Shown here: positions 45,415 through 58,685 of the stretch, piece after piece
How positions within the stretch are numbered: the stretch's first letter is position 1
Layout: the number at the start of each line of letters is the position of its first letter
NCBI GenBank assembly: GCA_963971225.1
Contig: CAXARI010000168.1
Span: forward strand, 372,001-436,000
Direction: 5' to 3'
Length of the DNA: 64,000 nucleotides
From: Melieria omissa
Taxonomy: Eukaryota > Arthropoda > Insecta > Diptera > Ulidiidae
Notes under the pieces: generated by a model
Database searches by the model: none
Told to the model about the DNA's origin: nothing
The model's input: the letters and a program-made list of their open reading frames with translations, nothing else
Made by a program: the position numbers and the translations under genes

Positions 45415-48400
45415 ATCTATATAACCAATCAAATGCTTGTGGAACCTAAGTACGCACAATCACTTTAATCAAAATGGCGTCAAAATTAAGCCAGAGTGAC
45501 CACCTTTCAATAATTTGGTAAATACAAAAATATCCCACCGGCAGCATGATCGAAATTATGGCTGTTAAATCTCGACCCGTTAACGGATTTTAATAATATT
45601 ATGCCTTATTATTTAGCTAGACTCGTATGCTTTCTATAATGGTATCAATCATCCTTCTATACCCCAAGGTTCGAAAGCAAATCGATTTGGAACGGTGACT
45701 TTGAAAAAATTGCTACTTGGGTGCAACCACTAAAATGCTTGTCAACACCAAATGCATAAGTGCATATTAATAATTGACCCCTTAAAATTTAGCCAGAGTC
45801 TTATGCTTTCTATATTGGTCCCTAACTTTTCATTATCCTTCAGGAATAATGAGCATATCGATGCGCAAGGATAACATTGAAAAACTGCCTATTACAAAAT
45901 ACACACTCTCTACTAAAGTGCTTATAGATTCCAAACGGTATGGGTTACGTTAATAAAAAACCCCTTAAAATGTAGCTAGAGATTGCAGCTTTATCAAATT
46001 AAATCAATAATTTGATTACTATTAGGCAATCATGAACAGATCGATGCGCAAGAGTGACATTAAATGGCTGCCTACTGCAAAATCGATAAAATTCTTGTAA
46101 AATATGATGATTCTAGGTTTATAGAAAAAATAATAACCTTAAAACCTAGCTGGAGTTTTGAGCTTTCATAAATGGGGTCAATCTTCTCGCTATCTCAAAT
46201 AATGCAGGAGAATTTCGTTGTGGAAAAGTGATATCGACCACATGATACATCTATATCAGGGGTGCCCAAAGTCTTCTTACCAATACATTTAAAGTTGCCC
46301 AAAAAAATGCAAACAAATTAAATAATAATAAATAATTAAATAATTAATTGAATTAGTTGAAAGCACATTGTGCATTTCGCTTGACCCTTAAAATTATAAG
46401 TGAAAAAAATATAATGTTCCCATTTGTCATTGCCGAAAGGCCAACCAATCGCCAAAACAAAAACTACAACAACAAAAGCATCTAATTTTTTTTCATACAT
46501 AGAATTTCTTGAGGAAACAAAACAAAAATCCGCGCAGCCCCCACACGTGTTGCTTCGTTGCTGTCACAACAACGACTGATTGAAAGAATGCACCTCTGAT
46601 CTATATAACCAATCAAATGCTTGTGGAACCTAAGTACGCACAATCACTTTAATCAAAATGGCGTCAAAATTAAGCCAGAGTGACCACCTTTCAATAATTT
46701 TGTAAATAAAAAAATATCCCACCGGCAGCATGATCGAAATTATAGCTGTTAAATCTCGACCCGTTAACGGATTTTAATAATATTATGCCTTATTATTTAG
46801 CTAGACTCGTATGCTTTCTATAATGGTATCAATCATCCTTCTATACCCCAAGGTTCGAAAGCAAATCGATTTGGAACGGTGACTTTGAAAAAATTGCTAC
46901 TTGGGTGCAACCACTAAAATGCTTGTCAACACCAAATGCATAAGTGCATATTAATAATTGACCCCTTAAAATTTAGCCAGAGTCTTATGCTTTCTATATT
47001 GGTCCCTAACTTTTCATTATCCTTCAGGAATAATGAGCATATCGATGCGCAAGGATAACATTGAAAAACTGCCTATTACAAAATACACACTCACCACTAA
47101 AGTGCTTATAGATTCCAAACGGTATGGGTTACGTTAATAAAAAACCCCTTAAAATGTAGCTAGAGATTGCAGCTTTATCAAATTAAATCAATAATTTGAT
47201 TACTATTAGGCAATCATGAACAGATCGATGCGCAAGAGTGACATTAAATGGCTGCCTACTGCAAAATCGATAAAATGCTTGTAAAATATGATGATTCTAG
47301 GTTTATAGAAAAAATAATAACCTTAAAACCTAGCTGGAGTTTTGAGCTTTCATAAATGGGGTCAATCTTCTCGCTATCTCAAATAATGCAGGAGAATTTC
47401 GTTGTGGAAAAGTGATATCGACCACATGATACATCTATATCAGGGGTGCCCAAAGTCTTCTTATGGAAAAGCAAAAACCAATACATTTAAACTTGCCCAA
47501 AAAAATGCAAACAAATTATTTAATTAATTGAATTAGTTGAAAGCACATTGTGCATTTCGCTTGACCCTTAAAATTATAAGTGAAAAAAATATAATGTTCC
47601 CATTTGTCATTGCCGAAAGGCCAACCAATCGCCAAAACAAAAACTACAACAACAAAAGCATCTAATTTTTTTCATACATAGAATTTCTTGAGGAAACAAA
47701 ACAAAAATCCGCGCAGCCCCCACACGTGTTGCTTCGTTGCTGTCACAACAACGACTGATTGAAAGAATGCACCTCTGATCTATATAACCAATCAAATGCT
47801 TGTGGAACCTAAGTACGCACAATCACTTTAATCAAAATGGCGTCAAAATTAAGCCAGAGTGACCACCTTTCACCAATTTGGTAAATAAAAAAAATATCCC
47901 ACCGGCAGCATGATCGAAATTATGGCTGTTAAATCTCGACCCGTTAACGGATTTTAATATTATTATGCCTTATTATTTAGCTACACTCGTATGCTTTCTA
48001 TAATGGTATCAATCATCCTTCTATACCCCAAGGTTCGAAAGCAAATCGATTTGGAACGGTGACTTTGAAAAAATTGCTACTTGGGTGCAACCACTAAAAT
48101 GCTTGTCAACACCAAATGCATAAGTGCATATTAATAATTGACCCCTTAAAATTTAGCCAGAGTCTTATGCTTTCTATATTGGTCCCTAACTTTTCATTAT
48201 CCTTCAGGAATAATGAGCATATCGATGCGCAAGGATAACATTGAAAAACTGCCTATTACAAAATACACACTCACCACTAAAGTGCTTATAGATTCCAAAC
48301 GGTATGGGTTACGTTAATAAAAAACCCCTTAAAATGTAGCTAGAGATTGCAGCTTTATCAAATTAAATCAATAATTTGATTACTATTAGGCAATCATGAA

Positions 48401-51400
48401 CAGATCGATGCGCAAGAGTGACATTAAATGGCTGCCTACTGCAAAATCGATAAAATGCTTGTAAAATATGATGATTCTAGGTTTATAGAAAAAATAATAA
48501 CCTTAAAACCTAGCTGGAGTTTTGAGCTTTCATAAATGGGGTCAATCTTCTCGCTATCTCAAATAATGCAGGAGAATTTCGTTGTGGAAAAGTGATATCG
48601 ACCACATGATACATCTATATCAGGGGTGCCCAAAGTCTTCTTATGGAAAAGCAAAAACCAATACATTTAAAGTTGCCCAAAAAAATGCAAACAAATTATT
48701 TAATTAATTGAATTAGTTGAAAGCACATTGTGCATTTCGCTTGACCCTTAAAATTATAAGTGAAAAAAATATAATGTTCCCATTTGTCATTGCCGAAAGG
48801 CCAACCAATCGCCAAAACAAAAACTACAACAACAAAAGCATCTAATTTTTTTTCATACATAGAATTTCTTGAGGAAACAAAACAAAAATCCGCGCAGCCC
48901 CCACACGTGTTGCTTCGTTGCTGTCACAACAACGACTGATTGAAAGAATGCACCTCTGATCTATATAACCAATCAAATGCTTGTGGAACCTAAGTACGCA
49001 CAATCACTTTAATCACAATGGCGTCAAAATTAAGCCAGAGTGACCACCTTTCAATAATTTGGTAAATAAAAAAATATCCCACCGGCAGCATGATCGAAAT
49101 TATGGCTGTTAAATCTCGACCCGTTAACGGATTTTAATAATATTATGCCTTATTATTTAGCTAGACTCGTATGCTTTCTATAATGGTATCAATCATCCTT
49201 CTATACCCCAAGGTTCGAAAGCAAATCGATTTGGAACGGTGACTTTGAAAAAATTGCTACTTGGGTGCAACCACTAAAATGCTTGTCAACACCAAATGCA
49301 TAAGTGCATATTAATAATTGACCCCTTAAAATTTAGCCAGAGTCTTATGCTTTCTATATTGGTCCCTAACTTTTCATTATCCTTCAGGAATAATGAGCAT
49401 ATCGATGCGCAAGGATAACATTGAAAAACTGCCTATTACAAAATACACACTCACCACTAAAGTGCTTATAGATTCCAAACGGTACAGGTTACGTTAATAA
49501 AAAACCCCTTAAAATGTAGCTAGAGATCCCAGCTTTATTAAATTAAATCAATAATTTAATTACTATTCGGCAATCATGAACAGATCGATGCGCAAGAGTG
49601 ACATTAAATGGCTGCCTACTGCAAAATCGATAAAATGCTTGTAAAATATGATGATTCTAGGTTTATAGAAAAACTAATAACCTTAAAACCTAGCTGGAGT
49701 TTTGAGCTCTCATAAATGGGGTCAATCTTCTCGCTATCTCAGATAATGCAGGAGAACTTCGTTGTGGAAAAGTGATATCGACCACATGATACATCTATAT
49801 CAGGGGTGCCCAAAATCTTCTTATGGAAAAGCAAAAACCAATACATGTAAAGTTGACCAAAAAAATGCAAACAAATTATTTAGTTAATTGAATTAGTTGA
49901 AAGCACATTGTGCATTTCGCTTGACCCTTAAAATTATAAGTGAAAAAAATATAATGTTCCCATTTGTCATTGCCGAAAGGCCAACCAATCGCCAAAACAA
50001 AAACTACAACAACAAAAGCATCTAATTTTTTTTCATACATAGAATTTCTTGAGGAAACAAAAAAAAAAATCAGCGCAGCCCCCACACGTGTTGCTTCGTT
50101 GCTGTCACAACAACGACTGATTGAAAGAATGCACCTCTGATCTATATAACCAATCAAATGCTTGTGGAACCTAAGTACGCACAATCACTTTAATCAAAAT
50201 GGCGTCAAAATTAAGCCAGAGTGACCACCTTTCACCAATTTGGTAAATAAAAAAAATATCCCACCGGCAGCATGATCGAAATTATGGCTGTTAAATCTCG
50301 ACCCGTTAACGGATTTTAATATTATTATGCCTTATTATTTAGCTAGACTCGTATGCTTTCTATAATGGTATCAATCATCCTTCTATACCCCAAGGTTCGA
50401 AAGCAAATCGATTTGGAACGGTGACTTTGAAAAAATTGCTACTTGGGTGCAACCACTAAAATGCTTGTCAACACCAAATGCATAAGTGCATATTAATAAT
50501 TGACCCCTTAAAATTTAGCCAGAGTCTTATGCTTTCTATATTGGTCCCTAACTTTTCATTATCCTTCAGGAATAATGAGCATATCGATGCGCAAGGATAA
50601 CATTGAAAAACTGCCTATTACAAAATACACACTCACCACTAAAGTGCTTATAGATTCCAAACGGTATGGGTTACGTTAATAAAAAACCCCTTAAAATGTA
50701 GCTAGAGATTGCAGCTTTATCAAATTAAATCAATAATTTGATTACTATTAGGCAATCATGAACAGATCGATGCGCAAGAGTGACATTAAATGGCTGCCTA
50801 CTGCAAAATCGATAAAATGCTTGTAAAATATGATGATTCTAGGTTTATAGAAAAAATATCAACCTTAAAACCTAGCTGGAGTTTTGAGCTTTCATAAATG
50901 GGGTCAATCTTCTCGCTATCTCAAATAATGCAGCAGAATTTCGTTGTGGAAAAGTGATATCGACCACATGATACATCTATATCAGGGGTGCCCAAAGTCT
51001 TCTTATGGAAAAGCAAAAACCAATACATTTAAACTTGCCCAAAAAAATGCAAACAAATTATTTAATTAATTGAATTAGTTGAAAGCACATTGTGCATTTC
51101 GCTTGACCCTTAAAATTATAAGTGAAAAAAATATAATGTTCCCATTTGTCATTGCCGAAAGGCCAACCAATCGCCAAAACAAAAACTACAACAACAAAAG
51201 CATCTAATTTTTTTTCATACATAGAATTTCTTGAGGAAACAAAACAAAAATCCGCGCAGCCCCCACACGTGTTGCTTCGTTGCTGTCACAACAACGACTG
51301 ATTGAAAGAATGCACCTCTGATCTATATAACCAATCAAATGCTTGTGGAACCTAAGTACGCACAATCACTTTAATCAAAATGGCGTCAAAATTAAGCCAG

Positions 51401-54400
51401 AGTGACCACCTTTCAATAATTTGGTAAATAAAAAAATATCCCACCGGCAGCATGATCGAAATTATGGCTGTTAAATCTCGACCCGTTAACGGATTTTAAT
51501 AATATTATGCCTTATTATTTAGCTAGACTCGTATGCTTTCTATAATGGTATCAATCATCCTTCTATACCCCAAGGTTCGAAAGCAAATCGATTTGGAACG
51601 GTGACTTTGAAAAAATTGCTACTTGGGTGCAACCACTAAAATGCTTGTCAACACCAAATGCATAAGTGCATATTAATAATTGACCCCTTAAAATTTAGCC
51701 AGAGTCTTATGCTTTCTATATTGGTCCCTACCTTTTCATTATCCTTCAGGAATAATGAGCATATCGATGCGCAAGGATAACATTGAAAAACTGCCTATTA
51801 CAAAATACACACTCACCACTAAAGTGCTTATAGATTCCAAACGGTATGGGTTACATTAATAAAAAACCCCTTAAAATGTAGCTAGAGATTGCAGCTTTAT
51901 CAAATTAAATCAATAATTTCATTACTAATCGGCAATCATGAACAATTCGATGCGCAAAAGTGACATTAAATGGCTGCCTACTGCAAAATCGATAAAATGC
52001 TTGTAAAATATGATGATTCTAGGTTTATAGAAAAAATATCAACCTTAAAACCTAGCTGGAGTTTTGAGCTTTCATAAATGGGGTCAATCTTCTCGCTATC
52101 TCAAATAATGCAGCAGAATTTCGTTGTGGAAAAGTGATATCGACCACATGATACATCTATATCAGGGGTGCCCAAAGTCTTCTTATGGAAAAGCAAAAAC
52201 CAATACATTTAAACTTGCCCAAAAAAATGCAAACAAATTATTTAATTAATTGAATTAGTTGAAAGCACATTGTGCATTTCGCTTGACCCTTAAAATTATA
52301 AGTGAAAAAAATATAATGTTCCCATTTGTCATTGCCGAAAGGCCAACCAATCGCCAAAACAAAAACTACAACAACAAAAGCATCTAATTTTTTTTCATAC
52401 ATAGAATTTCTTGAGGAAACAAAAAAAAAAATCAGCGCAGCCCCCACACGTGTTGCTTCGTTGCTGTCACAACAACGACTGATTGAAAGAATGCACCTCT
52501 GATCTATATAACCAATCAAATGCTTGTGGAACCTAAGTACGCACAATCACTTTAATCAAAATGGCGTCAAAATTAAGCCAGAGTGACCACCTTTCACCAA
52601 TTTGGTAAATAAAAAAAATATCCCACCGGCAGTATGATCGAAATTATGGCTGTTAAATCTCGACCCGTTAACGGATTTTAATATTATTATGCCTTATTAT
52701 TTAGCTACACTCGTATGCTTTCTATAATGGTATCAATCATCCTTCTATACCCCAAGATTCGAAAGCAAATCGATTTGGAACGGTGACTTTGAAAAAATTG
52801 CTACTTGGGTGCAACCACTAAAATGCTTGTCAACACCAAATGCATAAGTGCATATTAATAATTGACCCCTTAAAATTTAGCCAGAGTCTTATGCTTTCTA
52901 TATTGGTCCCTAACTTTTCATTATCCTTCAGGAATAATGAGCATATCGATGCGCAAGGATAACATTGAAAAACTGCCTATTACAAAATACACACTCACCA
53001 CTAAAGTGCTTATAGATTCCAAACGGTATGGGTTACGTTAATAAAAAACCCCTTAAAATGTAGCTAGAGATTGCAGCTTTATCAAATTAAATCAATAATT
53101 TGATTACTATTAGGCAATCATGAACAGATCGATGCGCAAGAGTGACATTAAATGGCTGCCTACTGCAAAATCGATAAAATGCTTGTAAAATATGATGATT
53201 CTAGGTTTATAGAAAAAATATCAACCTTAAAACCTAGCTGGAGTTTTGAGCTCTCATAAATGGGGTCAATCTTCTCGCTATCTCAAATAATGCAGGAGAA
53301 TTTCGTTGTGGAAAAGTGATATCGACCACATGATACATCTATATCAGGGGTGCCCAAAGTCTTCTTATGGAAAAGCAAAAACCAATACATTTAAACTTGC
53401 CCAAAAAAATGCAAACAAATTATTTAATTAATTGAATTAGTTGAAAGCACATTGTGCATTTCGCTTGACCCTTAAAATTATAAGTGAAAAAAATATAATG
53501 TTCCCATTTGTCATTGCCGAAAGGCCAACCAATCGCCAAAACAAAAACTACAACAACAAAAGCATCTAATTTTTTTTCATACATAGAATTTCTTGAGGAA
53601 ACAAAAAAAAAAATCAGCGCAGCCCCCACACGTGTTGCTTCGTTGCTGTCACAACAACGACTGATTGAAAGAATGCACCTCTGATCTATATAACCAATCA
53701 AATGCTTGTGGAACCTAAGTACGCACAATCACTTTAATCAAAATGGCGTCAAAATTAAGCCAGAGTGACCACCTTTCACCAATTTGGTAAATAAAAAAAA
53801 TATCCCACCGGCAGCATGATCGAAATTATGGCTGTTAAATCTCGACCCGTTAACGGATTTTAATATTATTATGCCTTATTATTTAGCTACACTCGTATGC
53901 TTTCTATAATGGTATCAATCATCCTTCTATACCCCAAGGTTCGAAAGCAAATCGATTTGGAACGGTGACTTTGAAAAAATTGCTACTTGGGTGCAACCAC
54001 TAAAATGCTTGTCAACACCAAATGCATAAGTGCATATTAATAATTGACCCCTTAAAATTTAGCCAGAGTCTTATGCTTTCTATATTGGTCCCTAACTTTT
54101 CATTATCCTTCAGGAATAATGAGCATATCGATGCGCAAGGATAACATTGAAAAACTGCCTATTACAAAATACACACTCACCACTAAAGTGCTTATAGATT
54201 CCAAACGGTATGGGTTACGTTAATAAAAAACCCCTTAAAATGTAGCTAGAGATTGCAGCTTTATCAAATTAAATCAATAATTTGATTACTATTAGGCAAT
54301 CATGAACAGATCGATGCGCAAGAGTGACATTAAATGGCTGCCTACTGCAAAATCGATAAAATGCTTGTAAAATATGATGATTCTAGGTTTATAGGAAAAA

Positions 54401-57400
54401 TAATAACCTTAAAACCTAGCTGGAGTTTTGAGCTTTCATAAATGGGGTCAATCTTCTCGCTATCTCAAATAATGCAGGAGAATTTCGTTGTGGAAAAGTG
54501 ATATCGACCACATGATACATCTATATCAGGGGTGCCCAAAGTCTTCTTATGGAAAAGCAAAAACCAATACATTTAAACTTGCCCAAAAAAATGCAAACAA
54601 ATTATTTAATTAATTGAATTAGTTGAAAGCACATTGTGCATTTCGCTTGACCCTTAAAATTATAAGTGAAAAAAATATAATGTTCCCATTTGTCATTGCC
54701 GAAAGGCCAACCAATCGCCAAAACAAAAACTACAACAACAAAAGCATCTAATTTTTTTTCATACATAGAATTTCTTGAGGAAACAAAACAAAAATCCGCG
54801 CAGCCCCCACACGTGTTGCTTCGTTGCTGTCACAACAACGACTGATTGAAAGAATGCACCTCTGATCTATATAACCAATCAAATGCTTGTGGAACCTAAG
54901 TACGCACAATCACTTTAATCACAATGGCGTCAAAATTAAGCCAGAGTGACCACCTTTCAATAATTTGGTAAATAAAAAAATATCCCACCGGCAGCATGAT
55001 CGAAATTATGGCTGTTAAATCTCGACCCGTTAACGGATTTTAATAATATTATGCCTTATTATTTAGCTAGACTCGTATGCTTTCTATAATGGTATCAATC
55101 ATTCTTCTATACCCCAAGGTTCGAAAGCAAATCGATTTGGAACGGTGACTTTGAAAAAATTGCTACTTGGGTGCAACCACTAAAATGCTTGTCAACACCA
55201 AATGCATAAGTGCATATTAATAATTGACCCCTTAAAATTTAGCCAGAGTCTTATGCTTTCTATATTGGTCCCTAACTTTTCATTATCCTTCAGGAATAAT
55301 GAGCATATCGATGCGCAAGGATAACATTGAAAAACTGCCTATTACAAAATACACACTCACCACTAAAGTGCTTATAGATTCCAAACGGTACAGGTTACGT
55401 TAATAAAAAACCCCTTAAAATGTAGCTAGAGATCCCAGCTTTATTAAATTAAATCAATAATTTAATTACTATTCGGCAATCATGAACAGATCGATGCGCA
55501 AGAGTGACATTAAATGGCTGCCTACTGCAAAATCGATAAAATGCTTGTAAAATATGATGATTCTAGGTTTATAGAAAAACTAATAACCTTAAAACCTAGC
55601 TGGAGTTTTGAGCTCTCATAAATGGGGTCAATCTTCTCGCTATCTCAGATAATGCAGGAGAACTTCGTTGTGGAAAAGTGATATCGACCACATGATACAT
55701 CTATATCAGGGGTGCCCAAAATCTTCTTATGGAAAAGCAAAAACCAATACATGTAAAGTTGACCAAAAAAATGCAAACAAATTATTTAGTTAATTGAATT
55801 AGTTGAAAGCACATTGTGCATTTCGCTTGACCCTTAAAATTATAAGTGAAAAAAATATAATGTTCCCATTTGTCATTGCCGAAAGGCCAACCAATCGCCA
55901 AAACAAAAACTACAACAACAAAAGCATCTAATTTTTTTTCATACATAGAATTTCTTGAGGAAACAAAAAAAAAAATCAGCGCAGCCCCCACACGTGTTGC
56001 TTCGTTGCTGTCACAACAACGACTGATTGAAAGAATGCACCTCTGATCTATATAACCAATCAAATGCTTGTGGAACCTAAGTACGCACAATCACTTTAAT
56101 CAAAATGGCGTCAAAATTAAGCCAGAGTGACCACCTTTCACCAATTTGGTAAATAAAAAAAATATCCCACCGGCAGCATGATCGAAATTATGGCTGTTAA
56201 ATCTCGACCCGTTAACGGATTTTAATATTATTATGCCTTATTATTTAGCTAGACTCGTATGCTTTCTATAATGGTATCAATCATCCTTCTATACCCCAAG
56301 GTTCGAAAGCAAATCGATTTGGAACGGTGACTTTGAAAAAATTGCTACTTGGGTGCAACCACTAAAATGCTTGTCAACACCAAATGCATAAGTGCATATT
56401 AATAATTGACCCCTTAAAATTTAGCCAGAGTCTTATGCTTTCTATATTGGTCCCTAACTTTTCATTATCCTTCAGGAATAATGAGCATATCGATGCGCAA
56501 GGATAACATTGAAAAACTGCCTATTACAAAATACACACTCACCACTAAAGTGCTTATAGATTCCAAACGGTATGGGTTACGTTAATAAAAAACCCCTTAA
56601 AATGTAGCTAGAGATTGCAGCTTTATCAAATTAAATCAATAATTTGATTACTATTAGGCAATCATGAACAGATCGATGCGCAAGAGTGACATTAAATGGC
56701 TGCCTACTGCAAAATCGATAAAATGCTTGTAAAATATGATGATTCTAGGTTTATAGAAAAAATATCAACCTTAAAACCTAGCTGGAGTTTTGAGCTTTCA
56801 TAAATGGGGTCAATCTTCTCGCTATCTCAAATAATGCAGGAGAATTTCGTTGTGGAAAAGTGATATCGACCACATGATACATCTATATCAGGGGTGCCCA
56901 AAGTCTTCTTATGGAAAAGCAAAAACCAATACATTTAAAGTTGCCCAAAAAAATGCAAACAAATTATTTAATTAATTGAATTAGTTGAAAGCACATTGTG
57001 CATTTCGCTTGACCCTTAAAATTATAAGTGAAAAAAATATAATGTTCCCATTTGTCATTGCCGAAAGGCCAACCAATCGCCAAAACAAAAACTACAACAA
57101 CAAAAGCATCTAATTTTTTTTCATACATAGAATTTCTTGAGGAAACAAAACAAAAATCCGCGCAGCCCCCACACGTGTTGCTTCGTTACTGTCACAACAA
57201 CGACTGATTGAAAGAATGCACCTCTGATCTATATAACCAATCAAATGCTTGTGGAACCTAAGTACGCACAATCACTTTAATCAAAATGGCGTCAAAATTA
57301 AGCCAGAGTGACCACCTTTCAATAATTTGGTAAATAAAAAAATATCCCACCGGCAGCATGATCGAAATTATGGCTGTTAAATCTCGACCCGTTAACGGAT

Positions 57401-58065
57401 TTTAATAATATTATGCCTTATTATTTAGCTAGACTCGTATGCTTTCTATAATGGTATCAATCATCCTTCTATACCCCAAGGTTCGAAAGCAAATCGATTT
57501 GGAACGGTGACTTTGAAAAAATTGCTACTTGGGTGCAACCACTAAAATGCTTGTCAACACCAAATGCATAAGTGCATATTAATAATTGACCCCTTAAAAT
57601 TTAGCCAGAGTCTTATGCTTTCTATATTGGTCCCTAACTTTTCATTATCCTTCAGGAATAATGAGCATATCGATGCGCAAGGATAACATTGAAAAACTGC
57701 CTATTACAAAATACACACTCACCACTAAAGTGCTTATAGATTCCAAACGGTACAGGTTACGTTAATAAAAAACCCCTTAAAATGTAGCTAGAGATCCCAG
57801 CTTTATCAAATTAAATCAATAATTTAATTACTATTCGGCAATCATGAACAGATCGATGCGCAAGAGTGACATTAAATGGCTGCCTACTGCAAAATCGATA
57901 AAATGCTTGTAAAATATGATGATTCTAGGTTTATAGAAAAACTAATAACCTTAAAACCTAGCTGGAGTTTTGAGCTTTCATAAATGGGGTCAATCTTCTC
58001 GCTATCTCAAATAATGCAGGAGAATTTCGTTGTGGAAAAGTGATATCGACCACATGATACATCTA

Positions 58066-58086
58066 TAGGGTGTTTTTTTTAGAGGT
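58066..58086 (+). repeat. Left terminal inverted repeat, copy 2
   Basis: Same 21 bases as 44438-44458, perfectly inverted at 58665-58685. Confidence 0.9.
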
Positions 58087-58171
58087 ATAGAACTTCGAAT
58101 TGAAATAAAACACAAGAAAATCGTTTTAATGTCCATCAATTTGGCTTTATTGGAAGCATAATTTTATGCCA

Positions 58172-58573
58172 TTAATGTTTAAATATGATTTCGGGCATGT
58201 GGCCGCCGCGGCTGGCTCGAATAAAGCCAATTCTACAGGTCCAATTTTCAATCTTCCATAAAGTTGATGGACAAAGCTCCAATTGCTGTGCACGGTGGCG
58301 AATCGATTCATTCGGGTCCTCTTCAACATTTTGCTCTACAGCGGCAATTGTTTCTTCGGTGCGCACTGTTCGACGTCTCTGCGGATGCGTATTATCACAT
58401 AGAGTAAACGTAGTGCGAAAACGACCCATGGTTAACCGAATTAATTGCTCTGATGGACGATTATGTCGACCATAAAATGGCCGGAGCTTGCGGTAAACTT
58501 CGCGAACTGAACCATTATTTTCGAAATAAATTTGCACGATTTGCAAGCGTTGTTCTTTTGTCAACCTGTTCAT
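58172..58573 (-). pseudogene. Transposase remnant, copy 2
   Basis: Encodes the same residues as the remnant at 44544-44945, with no difference over the full frame. It includes the DUF4817-like N-terminal region, the joint after STLWKI and the SRGGHMPEIIF tail. It lacks the DDE core. The identity reflects the 11-unit duplication and is not evidence of selection on the protein. Confidence 0.8.
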
Positions 58574-58664
58574 GATGAAATGGCAAACCAAACTGAACAT
58601 AACTGACATTAGAGCTGCCAGATTTTACCACAAAATTCCAGTTTTACCTCTATTCGAAAAACAA

Positions 58665-58685
58665 ACCTCTAAAAAAAACACCCTA
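58665..58685 (-). repeat. Right terminal inverted repeat, copy 2
   Basis: Exact inverse of 58066-58086, followed by the duplicated TA and TATCAGGGG. Confidence 0.9.

Larger units (their letters stand above)
33127..46754 (+). repeat. 11-unit block, copy 1 (units 29-39, 13,628 bp)
   Basis: Starts 33127, 34307, 35487, 36669, 37849, 39031, 40213, 41393, 42575, 43755 and 45571. Every one has a partner exactly 13,628 bp downstream with equal length. Shared rare markers include a TTTTTTCAT run two T short (34038), AATCACAATGGCG (35384, 41291), TACCTTTTC (38101), GGCAGTATG (39001), GATTCGAAAG (39128), CATTCTTCT (41473), GTTACTGTC (43558), the whole Tc1/mariner insertion, the 14-bp deletion CTTCTTACCAAT (46273) and TATAGCTG (46741). 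One substitution was found: G at 43278 against T at 56906. Unit 29 differs from unit 40 at 33529 (AAAATGAAGC against AAAATGTAGC), so the true repeat joint lies inside the unit, after that site. Confidence 0.9.
58066..58685 (-). mobile_element. Internally deleted Tc1/mariner-superfamily element, copy 2 (620 bp)
   Basis: It lies 13,628 bp downstream of copy 1, in unit 49. It has the same ends, TA duplications (58064-58065 and 58686-58687), internal deletion and flanking unit sequence. Shared insertion site and flanks mean it was copied with the satellite block and did not transpose separately. The MITE of this unit follows at 58691-59042. Confidence 0.9.
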
